Below are positions 33,463-40,563 of a DNA stretch of 64,000 nucleotides, in pieces. The notes under the pieces were generated by a model. That model was not told where the DNA came from. It did no database searches and worked only from the letters and a program-made list of their open reading frames with translations. Every line of letters begins with the position of its first letter. Within the stretch, counting starts at the first letter, position 1. This DNA is from Actinoplanes teichomyceticus ATCC 31121. Lineage in GTDB: Bacteria; Actinomycetota; Actinomycetes; Mycobacteriales; Micromonosporaceae. The position numbers and the translations under genes are program-made. The stretch covers positions 7,671,001 through 7,735,000 of the forward strand of contig NZ_CP023865.1 of the NCBI RefSeq assembly GCF_003711105.1, written 5' to 3'.

Positions 33463-33588
33463 TCATCGCTCGCCCGGCTCCGCTTCCAGGATGACACGGA
33501 TCGGGAGAGTCGCGCCGTCCAGCCGCGGCCGGGGAGTCCCTGCCGCGTTGTTTATCCATCGACAGCACCGTGCATCACCGGTAGTCAT
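33463..33588 (-). CDS. Candidate 41-residue upstream ORF
   Basis: An ORF starting MTTGDARCCRWINNAAGTPR ends TGA overlapping a possible htrA ATG (ATGA). It occupies the place where sigE-rseA would lie. The second half has coding-like GC3, the first half does not. It could be a leader ORF, a relic or chance. Confidence 0.2.
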   Translation of the reverse strand: MTTGDARCCRWINNAAGTPRPRLDGATLPIRVILEAEPGER

Positions 33589-33702
33589 CGCTCTAGTCTC
33601 TTATCCGATGTGTGTGGTTGTGCCGCCACATCGCCCCGCGTCGCACGGAGGTTCGTCATCATCGGTCCCGCCCGTTCCTTCGGTCAGGCCCCGGGCCCTT
33701 CC

Positions 33703-34314
33703 ATGCCGTTCGCCGAGACCTACGCCGCCGAGGACCCGATCCTGCAGACGGCCCGCTCGCTGGCGAACGAGCTCGGCCTGCCCTGCGTCTCGCCCGGCGC
33801 CGGCTCGGTGCTGCGTCTGCTGGCCGCCGCCGGCAACGCCAAGGCGGTGGTCGAGATCGGCACCGGCACCGGCGTGAGCGGTGTCTGGCTGCTGCGCGGC
33901 ATGCGCCCGGACGGGGTGCTCACCACCATCGACGTCGAGCACGAGCACCAGCGGATCGCCCGGCGGGTGTTCGCCGAGGCCGGCTTCGCGCCGTCGCGGA
34001 CCAGGATCATCAGCGGTCGCGCGCTGGACGTGCTGCCCCGGCTCGCCGACGGGGCGTACGACCTGATCTTCGTGGACGCGGACACCACCGAGTTCGCCGC
34101 GTGCACCGAGGCGGCGCTGCGGCTGCTGCGCCCGGGTGGCGTGCTGATCGTCAACGGGGTGCACGCGGGCGGCCGGATCACCGATCCGGCCGCCCGGGAC
34201 GTGGACACCCTGACCGTGCGGGAGACGGTGCGGGCGATCAGCGAGTCCGAGGACTGGATCCCCGCGGTCATCTCCTCGGGCGCCGGGTTGCTGACCGCGG
34301 TCAAGCAGGGCTGA
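33703..34314 (+). CDS. SAM-dependent O-methyltransferase (Rv1220c-like)
   Basis: A 203-residue class I methyltransferase of the O-methyltransf_3 family: EIGTGTGVSGVWLLRGM (SAM loop, residues about 46-62), LTTIDVEHEH, YDLIFVDAD and the C-terminal strand region. It strongly resembles Rv1220c, which is divergent from sigE in M. tuberculosis. The start is uncertain: ATG 33703 lacks a good ribosome site, while GGAGG at 33648 has no start codon at proper spacing. The substrate is unknown. Its end overlaps pepA by 14 bases. Confidence 0.85.
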   Translation: MPFAETYAAEDPILQTARSLANELGLPCVSPGAGSVLRLLAAAGNAKAVVEIGTGTGVSGVWLLRGMRPDGVLTTIDVEHEHQRIARRVFAEAGFAPSRTRIISGRALDVLPRLADGAYDLIFVDADTTEFAACTEAALRLLRPGGVLIVNGVHAGGRITDPAARDVDTLTVRETVRAISESEDWIPAVISSGAGLLTAVKQG

Positions 34315-35719
34315 GCGCGCTCAGGTACCGCACCAGCATCCGCGCGCCCCAGCCGGTGGCGCCCTTGGTCAGCTCCAGGTCGTGGGCCTCGGCCCAGGCC
34401 GGGGCGGACATGTCCAGGTGCGCCCAGGACTTCACGCCGCCCATGAACTCGCGCAGGTAGAGCGCGGCGACCACGGAGTGCACCTGCCCCGGCGAGCTGT
34501 GCCGGTCGGCGATGTCGCTGCGCAGGTACTCGACGTAGTCGGCGGGCAGCGGCAGCCGCCACATCCGCTCGCCGGCTGCCGTGCCGGCTGACTCCAGCGC
34601 CCGCGCCAGCGTGTCGTCCTCGCTGTACAGCGCGGCCGTCCGCTTGCCGAGCGCGACCGCGTTCGCCCCGGTCAGGGTGGCCAGCACGATGATCGTGTCG
34701 GGCGCGAGCCGCTCGGCGGCGTACCCGAGCGCGTCGGCCAGCACCAGCCGGCCCTCGGCGTCCGAGTTGGTGCTCTCGCTGGTGGTGCCGTCGTAGTGCC
34801 GGATGATGTCGCCGGGCCGGAACGCCGCCGCGCCGATCGCGTTCTCGGCCAGCGGCAGCAGCGCGGTGACCCGGACCGGCAGCGCGAGCTCGGCGGCGGC
34901 CAGCGTGGCGCCGAGCACGGCGGCGGCTCCGCCCATGTCCTTCTTCATCAGCCGCATCCCCTCGCGCGGCTTGATCGAGATGCCGCCGGTGTCGAAGGTG
35001 ATGCCCTTGCCGACCAGCACCACGTGCCGGGGCGCCGGCACCGACGGGGGCGTCCAGGAGATCTCGACGAAGCGCGGCGGCGAGACCGAGCCCGCGCCGA
35101 CCGCCCGCAGGCCACCGAAGCGCTCCAGCTGGTCACCGGCGAGGACGGTCACGTTCAGCCCGGTCACCCCGGCCGCGGCGTCGACCACCTGGCCGGCGAA
35201 CCACTCCGGGTTCTTCGTGGACGACGGGGTGTTGGTGAGGTCGCGGGCCAGCCAGGTGGCGGTGGCGGTGGCCTGCGCCTGGGCGAGGCTCCGGTCGTAC
35301 CGGGAGGCGGTGGCGGTGACCAGCTCCACCGCGGCGGTCCGGGGCGGGGTCGGCGCCTCGCGGTAGCGGTAGCCGCCGAGCCAGAGGCCCTCGGCGAGGC
35401 CGCGCAGCGCGGCCGGGTCCAGATCGGCCGGGAGCCGGACCTGGGCCGGCTCGTCGTCCTTGAGCGCGCGGACGACGGCGGCGCCGGCGGCCCGCCAGCC
35501 GGCCTCGTCGCCGTCGCCGGTGCCGGCGAGCAGGACCCGGCCGGGCCGGCGCAGCGGGCGTGGCAGGACGGTGACCTCACCGGCGCGGTCCGCGCCGGGC
35601 GTCTGCGCCGCCAGCGCGGCCACCTCGGCGCCGACGTCGCCGGGCGGCACGTCGTCGCCGACCGGCACCACCCACGTGCGTGCGTCGTCGAACTCATCAG
35701 TCAACCGGATTGCGAACAC
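34301..35719 (-). CDS. pepA: Leucyl aminopeptidase (M17)
   Basis: A 472-residue M17 aminopeptidase with a variable N-terminal domain and the catalytic C-terminal domain: GKGITFDTGGISIKP (metal lysine and aspartate), MKKDMGGAA and NSDAEGRLVLADAL, the family signature. It uses two divalent metal ions to release N-terminal residues in the cytoplasm. GTG start with AAAGG 10 bases upstream. Convergent with, and overlapping, the methyltransferase gene. Confidence 0.93.
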   Translation of the reverse strand: MFAIRLTDEFDDARTWVVPVGDDVPPGDVGAEVAALAAQTPGADRAGEVTVLPRPLRRPGRVLLAGTGDGDEAGWRAAGAAVVRALKDDEPAQVRLPADLDPAALRGLAEGLWLGGYRYREAPTPPRTAAVELVTATASRYDRSLAQAQATATATWLARDLTNTPSSTKNPEWFAGQVVDAAAGVTGLNVTVLAGDQLERFGGLRAVGAGSVSPPRFVEISWTPPSVPAPRHVVLVGKGITFDTGGISIKPREGMRLMKKDMGGAAAVLGATLAAAELALPVRVTALLPLAENAIGAAAFRPGDIIRHYDGTTSESTNSDAEGRLVLADALGYAAERLAPDTIIVLATLTGANAVALGKRTAALYSEDDTLARALESAGTAAGERMWRLPLPADYVEYLRSDIADRHSSPGQVHSVVAALYLREFMGGVKSWAHLDMSAPAWAEAHDLELTKGATGWGARMLVRYLSALSPA

Positions 35720-35749
35720 GGGAGGATGACCTTTCCGTAAGACGTGGAA

Positions 35750-35785
35750 AGCCCGCCAGTACGGGCGGTACCGTACCGGCGGGCT
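35750..35785 (-). terminator. Hairpin between the DUF3117 gene and pepA
   Basis: 15-bp arms (35750-35764 and 35771-35785) with one mismatch and a 6-base loop, placed 11 bases after the DUF3117 stop and before the pepA start. It probably insulates pepA. Confidence 0.65.
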
Positions 35786-35796
35786 CGCGTGAAACG

Positions 35797-35964
35797 TCAG
35801 CCGGCGATCGACTTCAACGCGTCACCCAGTGCGTTGGCCTCGTCCGGGGTCATCTCCACGACGAGACGGCCACCACCCTCCAGCGGGACGCGCATGACGA
35901 TGCCACGACCCTCTTTGGTGACCTCCAGCGGACCATCGCCCGTCCGCGGCTTCATCGCCGCCAT
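35797..35964 (-). CDS. DUF3117 small conserved protein
   Basis: A 55-residue protein, MAAMKPRTGDGPLEVTKEGR at its start and ending NALGDALKSIAG. It is a near-universal actinobacterial protein of unknown function, predicted as a small beta-rich fold. ATG 35964 follows GGGGAG; longer upstream starts are not supported. The neighbourhood of leucyl aminopeptidase, methyltransferase and htrA agrees with other Actinobacteria. Confidence 0.9.
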   Translation of the reverse strand: MAAMKPRTGDGPLEVTKEGRGIVMRVPLEGGGRLVVEMTPDEANALGDALKSIAG

Positions 35965-36188
35965 TTTGTCTCCCCTCAGACCTACGTCAGGGTCGGTGGG
36001 TTGCCCCACAGCCACTTGCTCCTGGAATGCCAGCAGCCGCGTCACGTGCTCAGCCCCACGTGACGCGGTGCTCGTTTCCGACCGGCGGCCGTACAGGCCG
36101 TTTCACGTCTTCACGCGTTGCGGCCCACCGTGCCGATCAAACATTTTCCCTGATGAACACCGGCGAACCCAAACCCAGCCCGGGCGGA

Positions 36189-36227
36189 TGTGACAGCATC
36201 TAGCATATCCCCTTTTGGGCTGTCACA
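36189..36227. promoter_or_regulatory. Perfect inverted repeat operator before the paaX-like gene
   Basis: TGTGACAGC (36189-36197) and GCTGTCACA (36219-36227) are 9-bp perfect arms 21 bp apart, ending 10 bases before the ATG. TAGCAT at 36201-36206 lies between the arms and could be the -10 box, so a repressor bound here would block RNA polymerase. Confidence 0.7.
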
Positions 36228-36237
36228 ATGTGCGGTC

Positions 36238-37053
36238 ATGCAGGCGCGGTCCGCACTCTTCGACCTGTACGGCGATTACCTGCGCACCCGGGGCTCGCGC
36301 GCCCCGGTCGCCGCCCTGGTGCGGCTGCTCGCCCCGCTGGACATCGCGGCGCCGGCGGTCCGCACCGCAGTGTCGCGTATGGTGCGACAGGGCTGGCTCC
36401 ATCCACTGCGTCTGGCTTCCGGACCGGGCTATCTGCTCACCCCCAAGGCGGCGCGGCGGCTGGACGAGGCGGCCGCACGGGTCTACCGCACCGGCCGCGG
36501 CGGCTGGGACGGCCGCTTCGACATGGTCGTGCTGCACGATGCGCCGCTGGCCCGGCGCGACGCGGACCGACTGGCCTACCTGGGGTACGGCGCGCTCGGT
36601 CCGCAGGTGTGGGTCGCCCCGCGCGCGTCCGACGAGCTGGAGACGGCGTTGCAGGAGGCCGGCGCCGGCTACGAGCGGTTCAGCGCCGGGCACACGGCCG
36701 GCTCGGCGGGCGCCGCCGGGATCGTCGCCCGGGCGTGGGACATGGACCGGATCGGACAGTCGTACCAGGACTTCGAGGAGCGGCTGCGGCCGGTCGTCCG
36801 GGCGGTGACGGCGCGCAGCTCCGACGAGGAGGCGTACGCCGCCCGGTTCCGCCTGGTGCACGCCTGGCGCTCGTTCCTCTTCCACGACCCGCAGCTGCCG
36901 GCCCCGCTGCTGCCCCCCGGGTGGCCCGGCATCCGCGCCGCCGCCTTCTTCGACAAGCACGCCGCCCGGCTGCGCCCGGCCGCCGACCGTTACGTCGAAC
37001 GCTGCCTGCAGACGACCGGCAGGAGCGCTCGTGTGGGATTCTCGGAGCCATGA
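36238..37053 (+). CDS. PaaX-family transcriptional regulator
   Basis: A 271-residue regulator: N-terminal winged helix (ALFDLYGDYLRTRG, VRTAVSRMVRQGWL) and the PaaX effector and C-terminal domains (PGYLLTPKAARRL, WDGRFDMVVLHD, FLFHDPQLPAPLLPPGWPG). PaaX represses phenylacetate catabolism and responds to phenylacetyl-CoA; other members control related acyl-CoA genes. It overlaps the enoyl-CoA hydratase gene (ATGA), and a perfect inverted repeat precedes the start, suggesting autoregulation of the two-gene operon. Confidence 0.88.
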   Translation: MQARSALFDLYGDYLRTRGSRAPVAALVRLLAPLDIAAPAVRTAVSRMVRQGWLHPLRLASGPGYLLTPKAARRLDEAAARVYRTGRGGWDGRFDMVVLHDAPLARRDADRLAYLGYGALGPQVWVAPRASDELETALQEAGAGYERFSAGHTAGSAGAAGIVARAWDMDRIGQSYQDFEERLRPVVRAVTARSSDEEAYAARFRLVHAWRSFLFHDPQLPAPLLPPGWPGIRAAAFFDKHAARLRPAADRYVERCLQTTGRSARVGFSEP

Positions 37054-37838
37054 CCGACGTGCTCCTCGTCGACCGCACCGACGCGGTCGTCACACTGACC
37101 CTGAACCGCCCCGAGGCGATGAACTCCTTCACCGTGGAACTCAAGGAGGCCCTCCAGGACACCCTGGCCGCTCTGGAGACCGACCGGTCCTGCCGGGCGA
37201 TCGTGCTGGCCGGTGCCGGTGGCGCCTTCAGCGGCGGCCAGGACCTGCGGGAGCACGCGGCGCTGCTGGAGCGGGGCGCCACCGACCTGAACACCGTCCA
37301 GGTGCACTACAACCCGATCGCGCAGCGGCTGGCCAGCATGCCCAAGCCGGTGGTCGCGGCGGTGCGCGGGATGGCCGCCGGGGCGGGCGCCTCGCTGGCG
37401 CTGCTCGCCGACTTCCGGATCGGCGGGCCGAAGACGTCGTTCCTGATGGCCTTCGCCAACGTCGGCCTGGCCGGCGACAGCGGCATCTCGTGGTCGCTGC
37501 CGCGGATCGTCGGGCACGCCCGGGCGGTCGAGCTGCTGCTGCTGGCCGAGCCGGTGCGGGCCCAGCGGGCGTACGAGATCGGCATGCTGTCGCGGCTGCT
37601 GGAGGACGACGAGCAGGTGCTGCCGGCGGCTCAGGAGCTGGCCGCGCGGCTGGCGGCCGGCCCGACCGTGGCGTACGGCGCGATCAAGCGGGAGCTGTCC
37701 ATCGGTGACGCCGGGACGCTGTCCGACGCGCTCGCCGCCGAGGCTCAGGCCCAGTCGATCTGCGGGGCCACCGCGGACCACCGCAACGCCGTGCACGCCT
37801 TCGTCAACAAGCGCAAGCCGGTGTACGAGGGGCGCTAG
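37050..37838 (+). CDS. Enoyl-CoA hydratase/isomerase (crotonase family)
   Basis: A 262-residue crotonase. The oxyanion-hole elements are at AGAGGAFSGGQDL and VRGMAAGAGASLAL, and the sequence resembles PaaG/1,2-epoxyphenylacetyl-CoA isomerases in the GGQDLREH segment and the Asp in GLAGDSGISW. No other paa genes are adjacent, so a complete phenylacetate pathway is not encoded here. Its end overlaps the convergent gene at 37835 by 4 bases. Confidence 0.87.
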   Translation: MTDVLLVDRTDAVVTLTLNRPEAMNSFTVELKEALQDTLAALETDRSCRAIVLAGAGGAFSGGQDLREHAALLERGATDLNTVQVHYNPIAQRLASMPKPVVAAVRGMAAGAGASLALLADFRIGGPKTSFLMAFANVGLAGDSGISWSLPRIVGHARAVELLLLAEPVRAQRAYEIGMLSRLLEDDEQVLPAAQELAARLAAGPTVAYGAIKRELSIGDAGTLSDALAAEAQAQSICGATADHRNAVHAFVNKRKPVYEGR

Positions 37839-38353
37839 CCCTCCTCTTCCTCGTCCTCCTCCTCGGGGTCCTGGTTCGCCTCGACCCCGAGGACGAAGGC
37901 CTGCATCGCCAGCTCGTCGCCGGACGGCCAGACGTAGGTCGGCAGTTCCCGCGGGCCGAGCTCCACAACGTGCGACCAGAACTGCCGGACCGCCTCGGCC
38001 GGGGTCGCGGCCTCGATCGGCAACGCCACGCTGACCAGCCAGTTGCCCTTCGGCCGGACCGGGCCGAGCCGGTCGGCGACGTGCCGGAAGTCGGCCTCCG
38101 CGACCGGGCCGGCGGTGGCCAGCGCGCCGGCCGGGACCGGCTCGTCGAAGGCCCGGCGCAGGTACGCCAGGGTCAGCGCCCCGTCGGCCTTCTCCACCCG
38201 GGCCAGCGCCACCACGTGCTCATCGGCGACCAGCAGCGCCTCGTCACCGGGCGCCACGCCGGCCGGGCCACCGGCCACCACCACGACGTCCTGCTGGAAC
38301 AACCGTTCCGTCGCCCACTGCTCCGAAGGGATGATCACCGACCACTGCGCCAT
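37835..38353 (-). CDS. Conserved hypothetical protein with acidic tail
   Basis: A 172-residue soluble protein beginning MAQWSVIIPSEQWATERLF. It has a mixed alpha/beta globular part (LVADEHVVALARVEK, LPTYVWPSGDELAMQAF) and ends in a run of about 12 Glu/Asp residues. I do not recognise the family. Convergent with the hydratase, ending in a shared CTAG. Confidence 0.6.
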   Translation of the reverse strand: MAQWSVIIPSEQWATERLFQQDVVVVAGGPAGVAPGDEALLVADEHVVALARVEKADGALTLAYLRRAFDEPVPAGALATAGPVAEADFRHVADRLGPVRPKGNWLVSVALPIEAATPAEAVRQFWSHVVELGPRELPTYVWPSGDELAMQAFVLGVEANQDPEEEDEEEEG

Positions 38354-38366
38354 GCTCCCTATCCCA

Positions 38367-38960
38367 TCACGCGCCGGAAGCGGCGGTGACCGGTGGGACC
38401 CAACAGCCGCGCACATGGTCGTCGACCATACCGGTGGCCTGCATCAACGCGTACGCGGTGGTGGGGCCGACGAACTTGAAGCCGCGCTTCTTGAGCGTCT
38501 TGGCCATGGCCGTGGACTCCGGCGTCACGGCCGGCACGCCACCGCGGTCCGCCGGCCGCGGCCGGGGCGGCGGGGCGAACGACCAGAGCAGCTCGGTCAG
38601 CCCGCCGGGCGCCAGCTCGGCGGCGACCTTCGCGTTGTGCAGCGCGGCGTCGACCTTCATCCGGTTCCGGACGATGCCCGGGTCGGCCATCAGCCGCTCC
38701 GCGTCGGCCGCGGTGTACGCCGCCACCTTGGCGATCGAGAAGCCGTCGAAGGCGGCCCGGAACGCCGGCCGTTTGCGCAGGATGGTGATCCACGACAGGC
38801 CGGACTGGAAGGCCTCCAGGGTGAGCCGCTCGAAGAGCTGGTCGTCGCCGCGGACCGGCTTGCCCCACTCCTCGTCGTGGTACGCCGAGTACTCCGGCGC
38901 GCTGCCGCCCCAGAAGCACCGGGCCCGGCCGTCCGCGCCCGTCACGAGGTCGTCGGTCAC
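38367..38960 (-). CDS. tag: DNA-3-methyladenine glycosylase I
   Basis: A 197-residue Tag enzyme with RCFWGGSAPEYSAYHDEEWG, the catalytic-site region QSGLSWITILRKRPAF and LKKRGFKFVGPTTAYALMQA-type C-terminus (shown in parts) that carries zinc ligands with the early Cys and His. It excises 3-methyladenine from alkylated DNA. Start GTG 38960 overlaps the SRPBCC stop by 4 bases, implying co-transcription. Confidence 0.93.
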   Translation of the reverse strand: MTDDLVTGADGRARCFWGGSAPEYSAYHDEEWGKPVRGDDQLFERLTLEAFQSGLSWITILRKRPAFRAAFDGFSIAKVAAYTAADAERLMADPGIVRNRMKVDAALHNAKVAAELAPGGLTELLWSFAPPPRPRPADRGGVPAVTPESTAMAKTLKKRGFKFVGPTTAYALMQATGMVDDHVRGCWVPPVTAASGA

Positions 38961-39451
38961 GGCAGCCGGCCCTCCTCGACCAGCCGGCCGAACTTCCGCA
39001 GCGCGCCGGTGAAGCCGAGCTTGGAGCCCGGCCAGAGCACCGGCCAGGCGAGTTTCCCGGCCGGCCCGGACGGCAGGTGGAACCACTCGTGCAGGACGAC
39101 CTGGGTGCGGTCGCCGGACATCGCCGTGCACCGCATCGCGCCCGGGCCGCGCAGCACCTTGCCGCAGTGCACGACGCGGACCTCGTACGGCGCGTTCACC
39201 CGGACCACGCGCAGCTCGTCGCGCAGCACCGCCGGGCCGAGCGCGGTGACCGCCTCGACCAGGCTGCCCTCGCCGCCGTCCCCCTCGACCACGCGGACCC
39301 GGGTGAGCGGGATCCACTCGGACTGCCGCTCCCAGCGCAGGAACGCGGCGAAGACCTTCTCCGCCGGAGCGTTCACGATCACCGTGGCGGTGACCTCACC
39401 GGCTCCGGGACGGGCGGCGTCGTCGGCGCCTCCGGCAGGGTCGTAGCTCAT
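38957..39451 (-). CDS. SRPBCC (START-like) family protein
   Basis: A 164-residue protein with the polyketide-cyclase/START-like pattern: VTATVIVNAPAEKVFAAFLRWERQ, TRVRVVEGDGGEGS, and a long C-terminal helix (GALRKFGRLVEEG). These form a hydrophobic ligand-binding helix-grip fold; no catalytic residues can be inferred. It overlaps both neighbours by 4 bases in a gene string 39957-38367. Confidence 0.85.
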   Translation of the reverse strand: MSYDPAGGADDAARPGAGEVTATVIVNAPAEKVFAAFLRWERQSEWIPLTRVRVVEGDGGEGSLVEAVTALGPAVLRDELRVVRVNAPYEVRVVHCGKVLRGPGAMRCTAMSGDRTQVVLHEWFHLPSGPAGKLAWPVLWPGSKLGFTGALRKFGRLVEEGRLP

Positions 39452-39957
39452 CGGCGCTCCGCCGGCTCCCCGTCGGCGGCGGCCGGCTGCGCGCCGGCGC
39501 CCGGTGGCAGCTCGGCGACCTCCACCACCGGATCGTCCGCCACCGGCGCCGGTTCCCCGGCCGCGTCCGGCTTCGCGGCGGCGCCCGGCGCGGCCGGCGC
39601 GATCGCGGCCTCCCGGGCGGCGCGCAGCGCGTCCGCGTCCTCCAGCCGGCCCTCACGCAGTGCCGTCACCTCGGCCTCCAGCACCCCGATCAGTTCGCCC
39701 TTGTAGCCGATGTCGTACGCCGCGCGTTGCAGCGCCTGGTCGACCTGCGCCATCCGATACCCGCGCCAGGCGGTGTCGAACCGGGCCCGGGCGATGTCCT
39801 CCTCGCCCAGCGGGCGGTCGGCGGGCAGCGGCGCCGACTGGCCGTCCGGCTCGACCGGGGTGAGCCCGGAGTCGCCCCCGCTCAGCAGAACGGTCACGCC
39901 GAAGACGATCGTCCCGACGACCAGTGCTACGACAATGAAGAGCAGAAGCTGACTCAT
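39448..39957 (-). CDS. Membrane-anchored DivIVA-like domain protein
   Basis: A 169-residue protein: N-terminal membrane helix (LLLFIVVALVVGTIVFGVTVLL, about 4-25), a segment FDTAWRGYRMAQVDQALQRAAYDI (shortened) typical of DivIVA-domain proteins (FxxxxxGYxxxxVDxxL), a short coiled coil, then an Ala/Pro/Glu-rich tail. DivIVA proteins mark curved membranes and poles; the reduced version here may bind septal or polar sites. The tail is probably disordered. CAACAT lies 7 bases before the ATG. Confidence 0.8.
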   Translation of the reverse strand: MSQLLLFIVVALVVGTIVFGVTVLLSGGDSGLTPVEPDGQSAPLPADRPLGEEDIARARFDTAWRGYRMAQVDQALQRAAYDIGYKGELIGVLEAEVTALREGRLEDADALRAAREAAIAPAAPGAAAKPDAAGEPAPVADDPVVEVAELPPGAGAQPAAADGEPAERR

Positions 39958-40010
39958 GCGCACGATGTTGACATGTCGGCCTTCCGGTGGCGAGCCCGCC
40001 ACCCTTGCGG

Positions 40011-40388
40011 TCAGGTCCAGGTCAGGATTCGCTTGCGCCAGGCGTACAGGATGCCGAGCGCGAGGACCGCGACGAAGACGCCCATCTCGGCGATCGCGGC
40101 GCCGCCGAACCCGGGACGGTCGAAGATCACCGCCCACGGGAAGAGGAAAACGGCTTCCACCGCGAACAGCACATAAAGGTACGCATAGACGTAATACCGG
40201 ATCTGCGCCTGCGCCCAGTCGCCGCCGACCGGGTCGATCCCGCTCTCGTACGGCACCCGCTTGCCCGCCGGCTCGGCCGGGTGGGCCGGGCGCAGCAGGC
40301 GGTTGGCCCCGAACGCGGCCACGAACAGCAGCACCCCGGCGGCCAGCACCAGGCCGAGGGTGGCGTACGAGCCCAGATATCCGCTCAC
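40011..40388 (-). CDS. NADH-quinone oxidoreductase subunit A, orphan copy
   Basis: A 125-residue NuoA with three membrane helices and the conserved loop RVPYESGIDPVGGDWAQAQIRYYVYAYLYVLFAVE (in part; YESGIDP and FAVE/D positions are family hallmarks). NuoA is a membrane-arm subunit of complex I. No other nuo gene is near, so it is an orphan copy, next to the divergent korAB genes. GTG 40388 was chosen; TAGGCT lies 8 bases upstream. Confidence 0.9.
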   Translation of the reverse strand: MSGYLGSYATLGLVLAAGVLLFVAAFGANRLLRPAHPAEPAGKRVPYESGIDPVGGDWAQAQIRYYVYAYLYVLFAVEAVFLFPWAVIFDRPGFGGAAIAEMGVFVAVLALGILYAWRKRILTWT

Positions 40389-40563
40389 GATCGGGCAGCC
40401 TACCGAAGGGCACTGGCTCGCAACAGCGCACATAGCTACTGTGGGCAACGGTCCGCAGCCGCTTCCGTAAGGAGCGGCGCAGTAGGGTGGAGGTGACGAT
40501 GTGCGGGCCGGCTCATCGACGTGCGTACCCAAGATCGGCCTGCGCTCTTTGGAGGTTAGAAAC

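Noticed and set aside
31445..33877. 810-codon plus-strand ORF through the repeat array
   Set aside because: The 38-bp array has no stop in this frame, but the rest is antisense to tatB and htrA; not coding.
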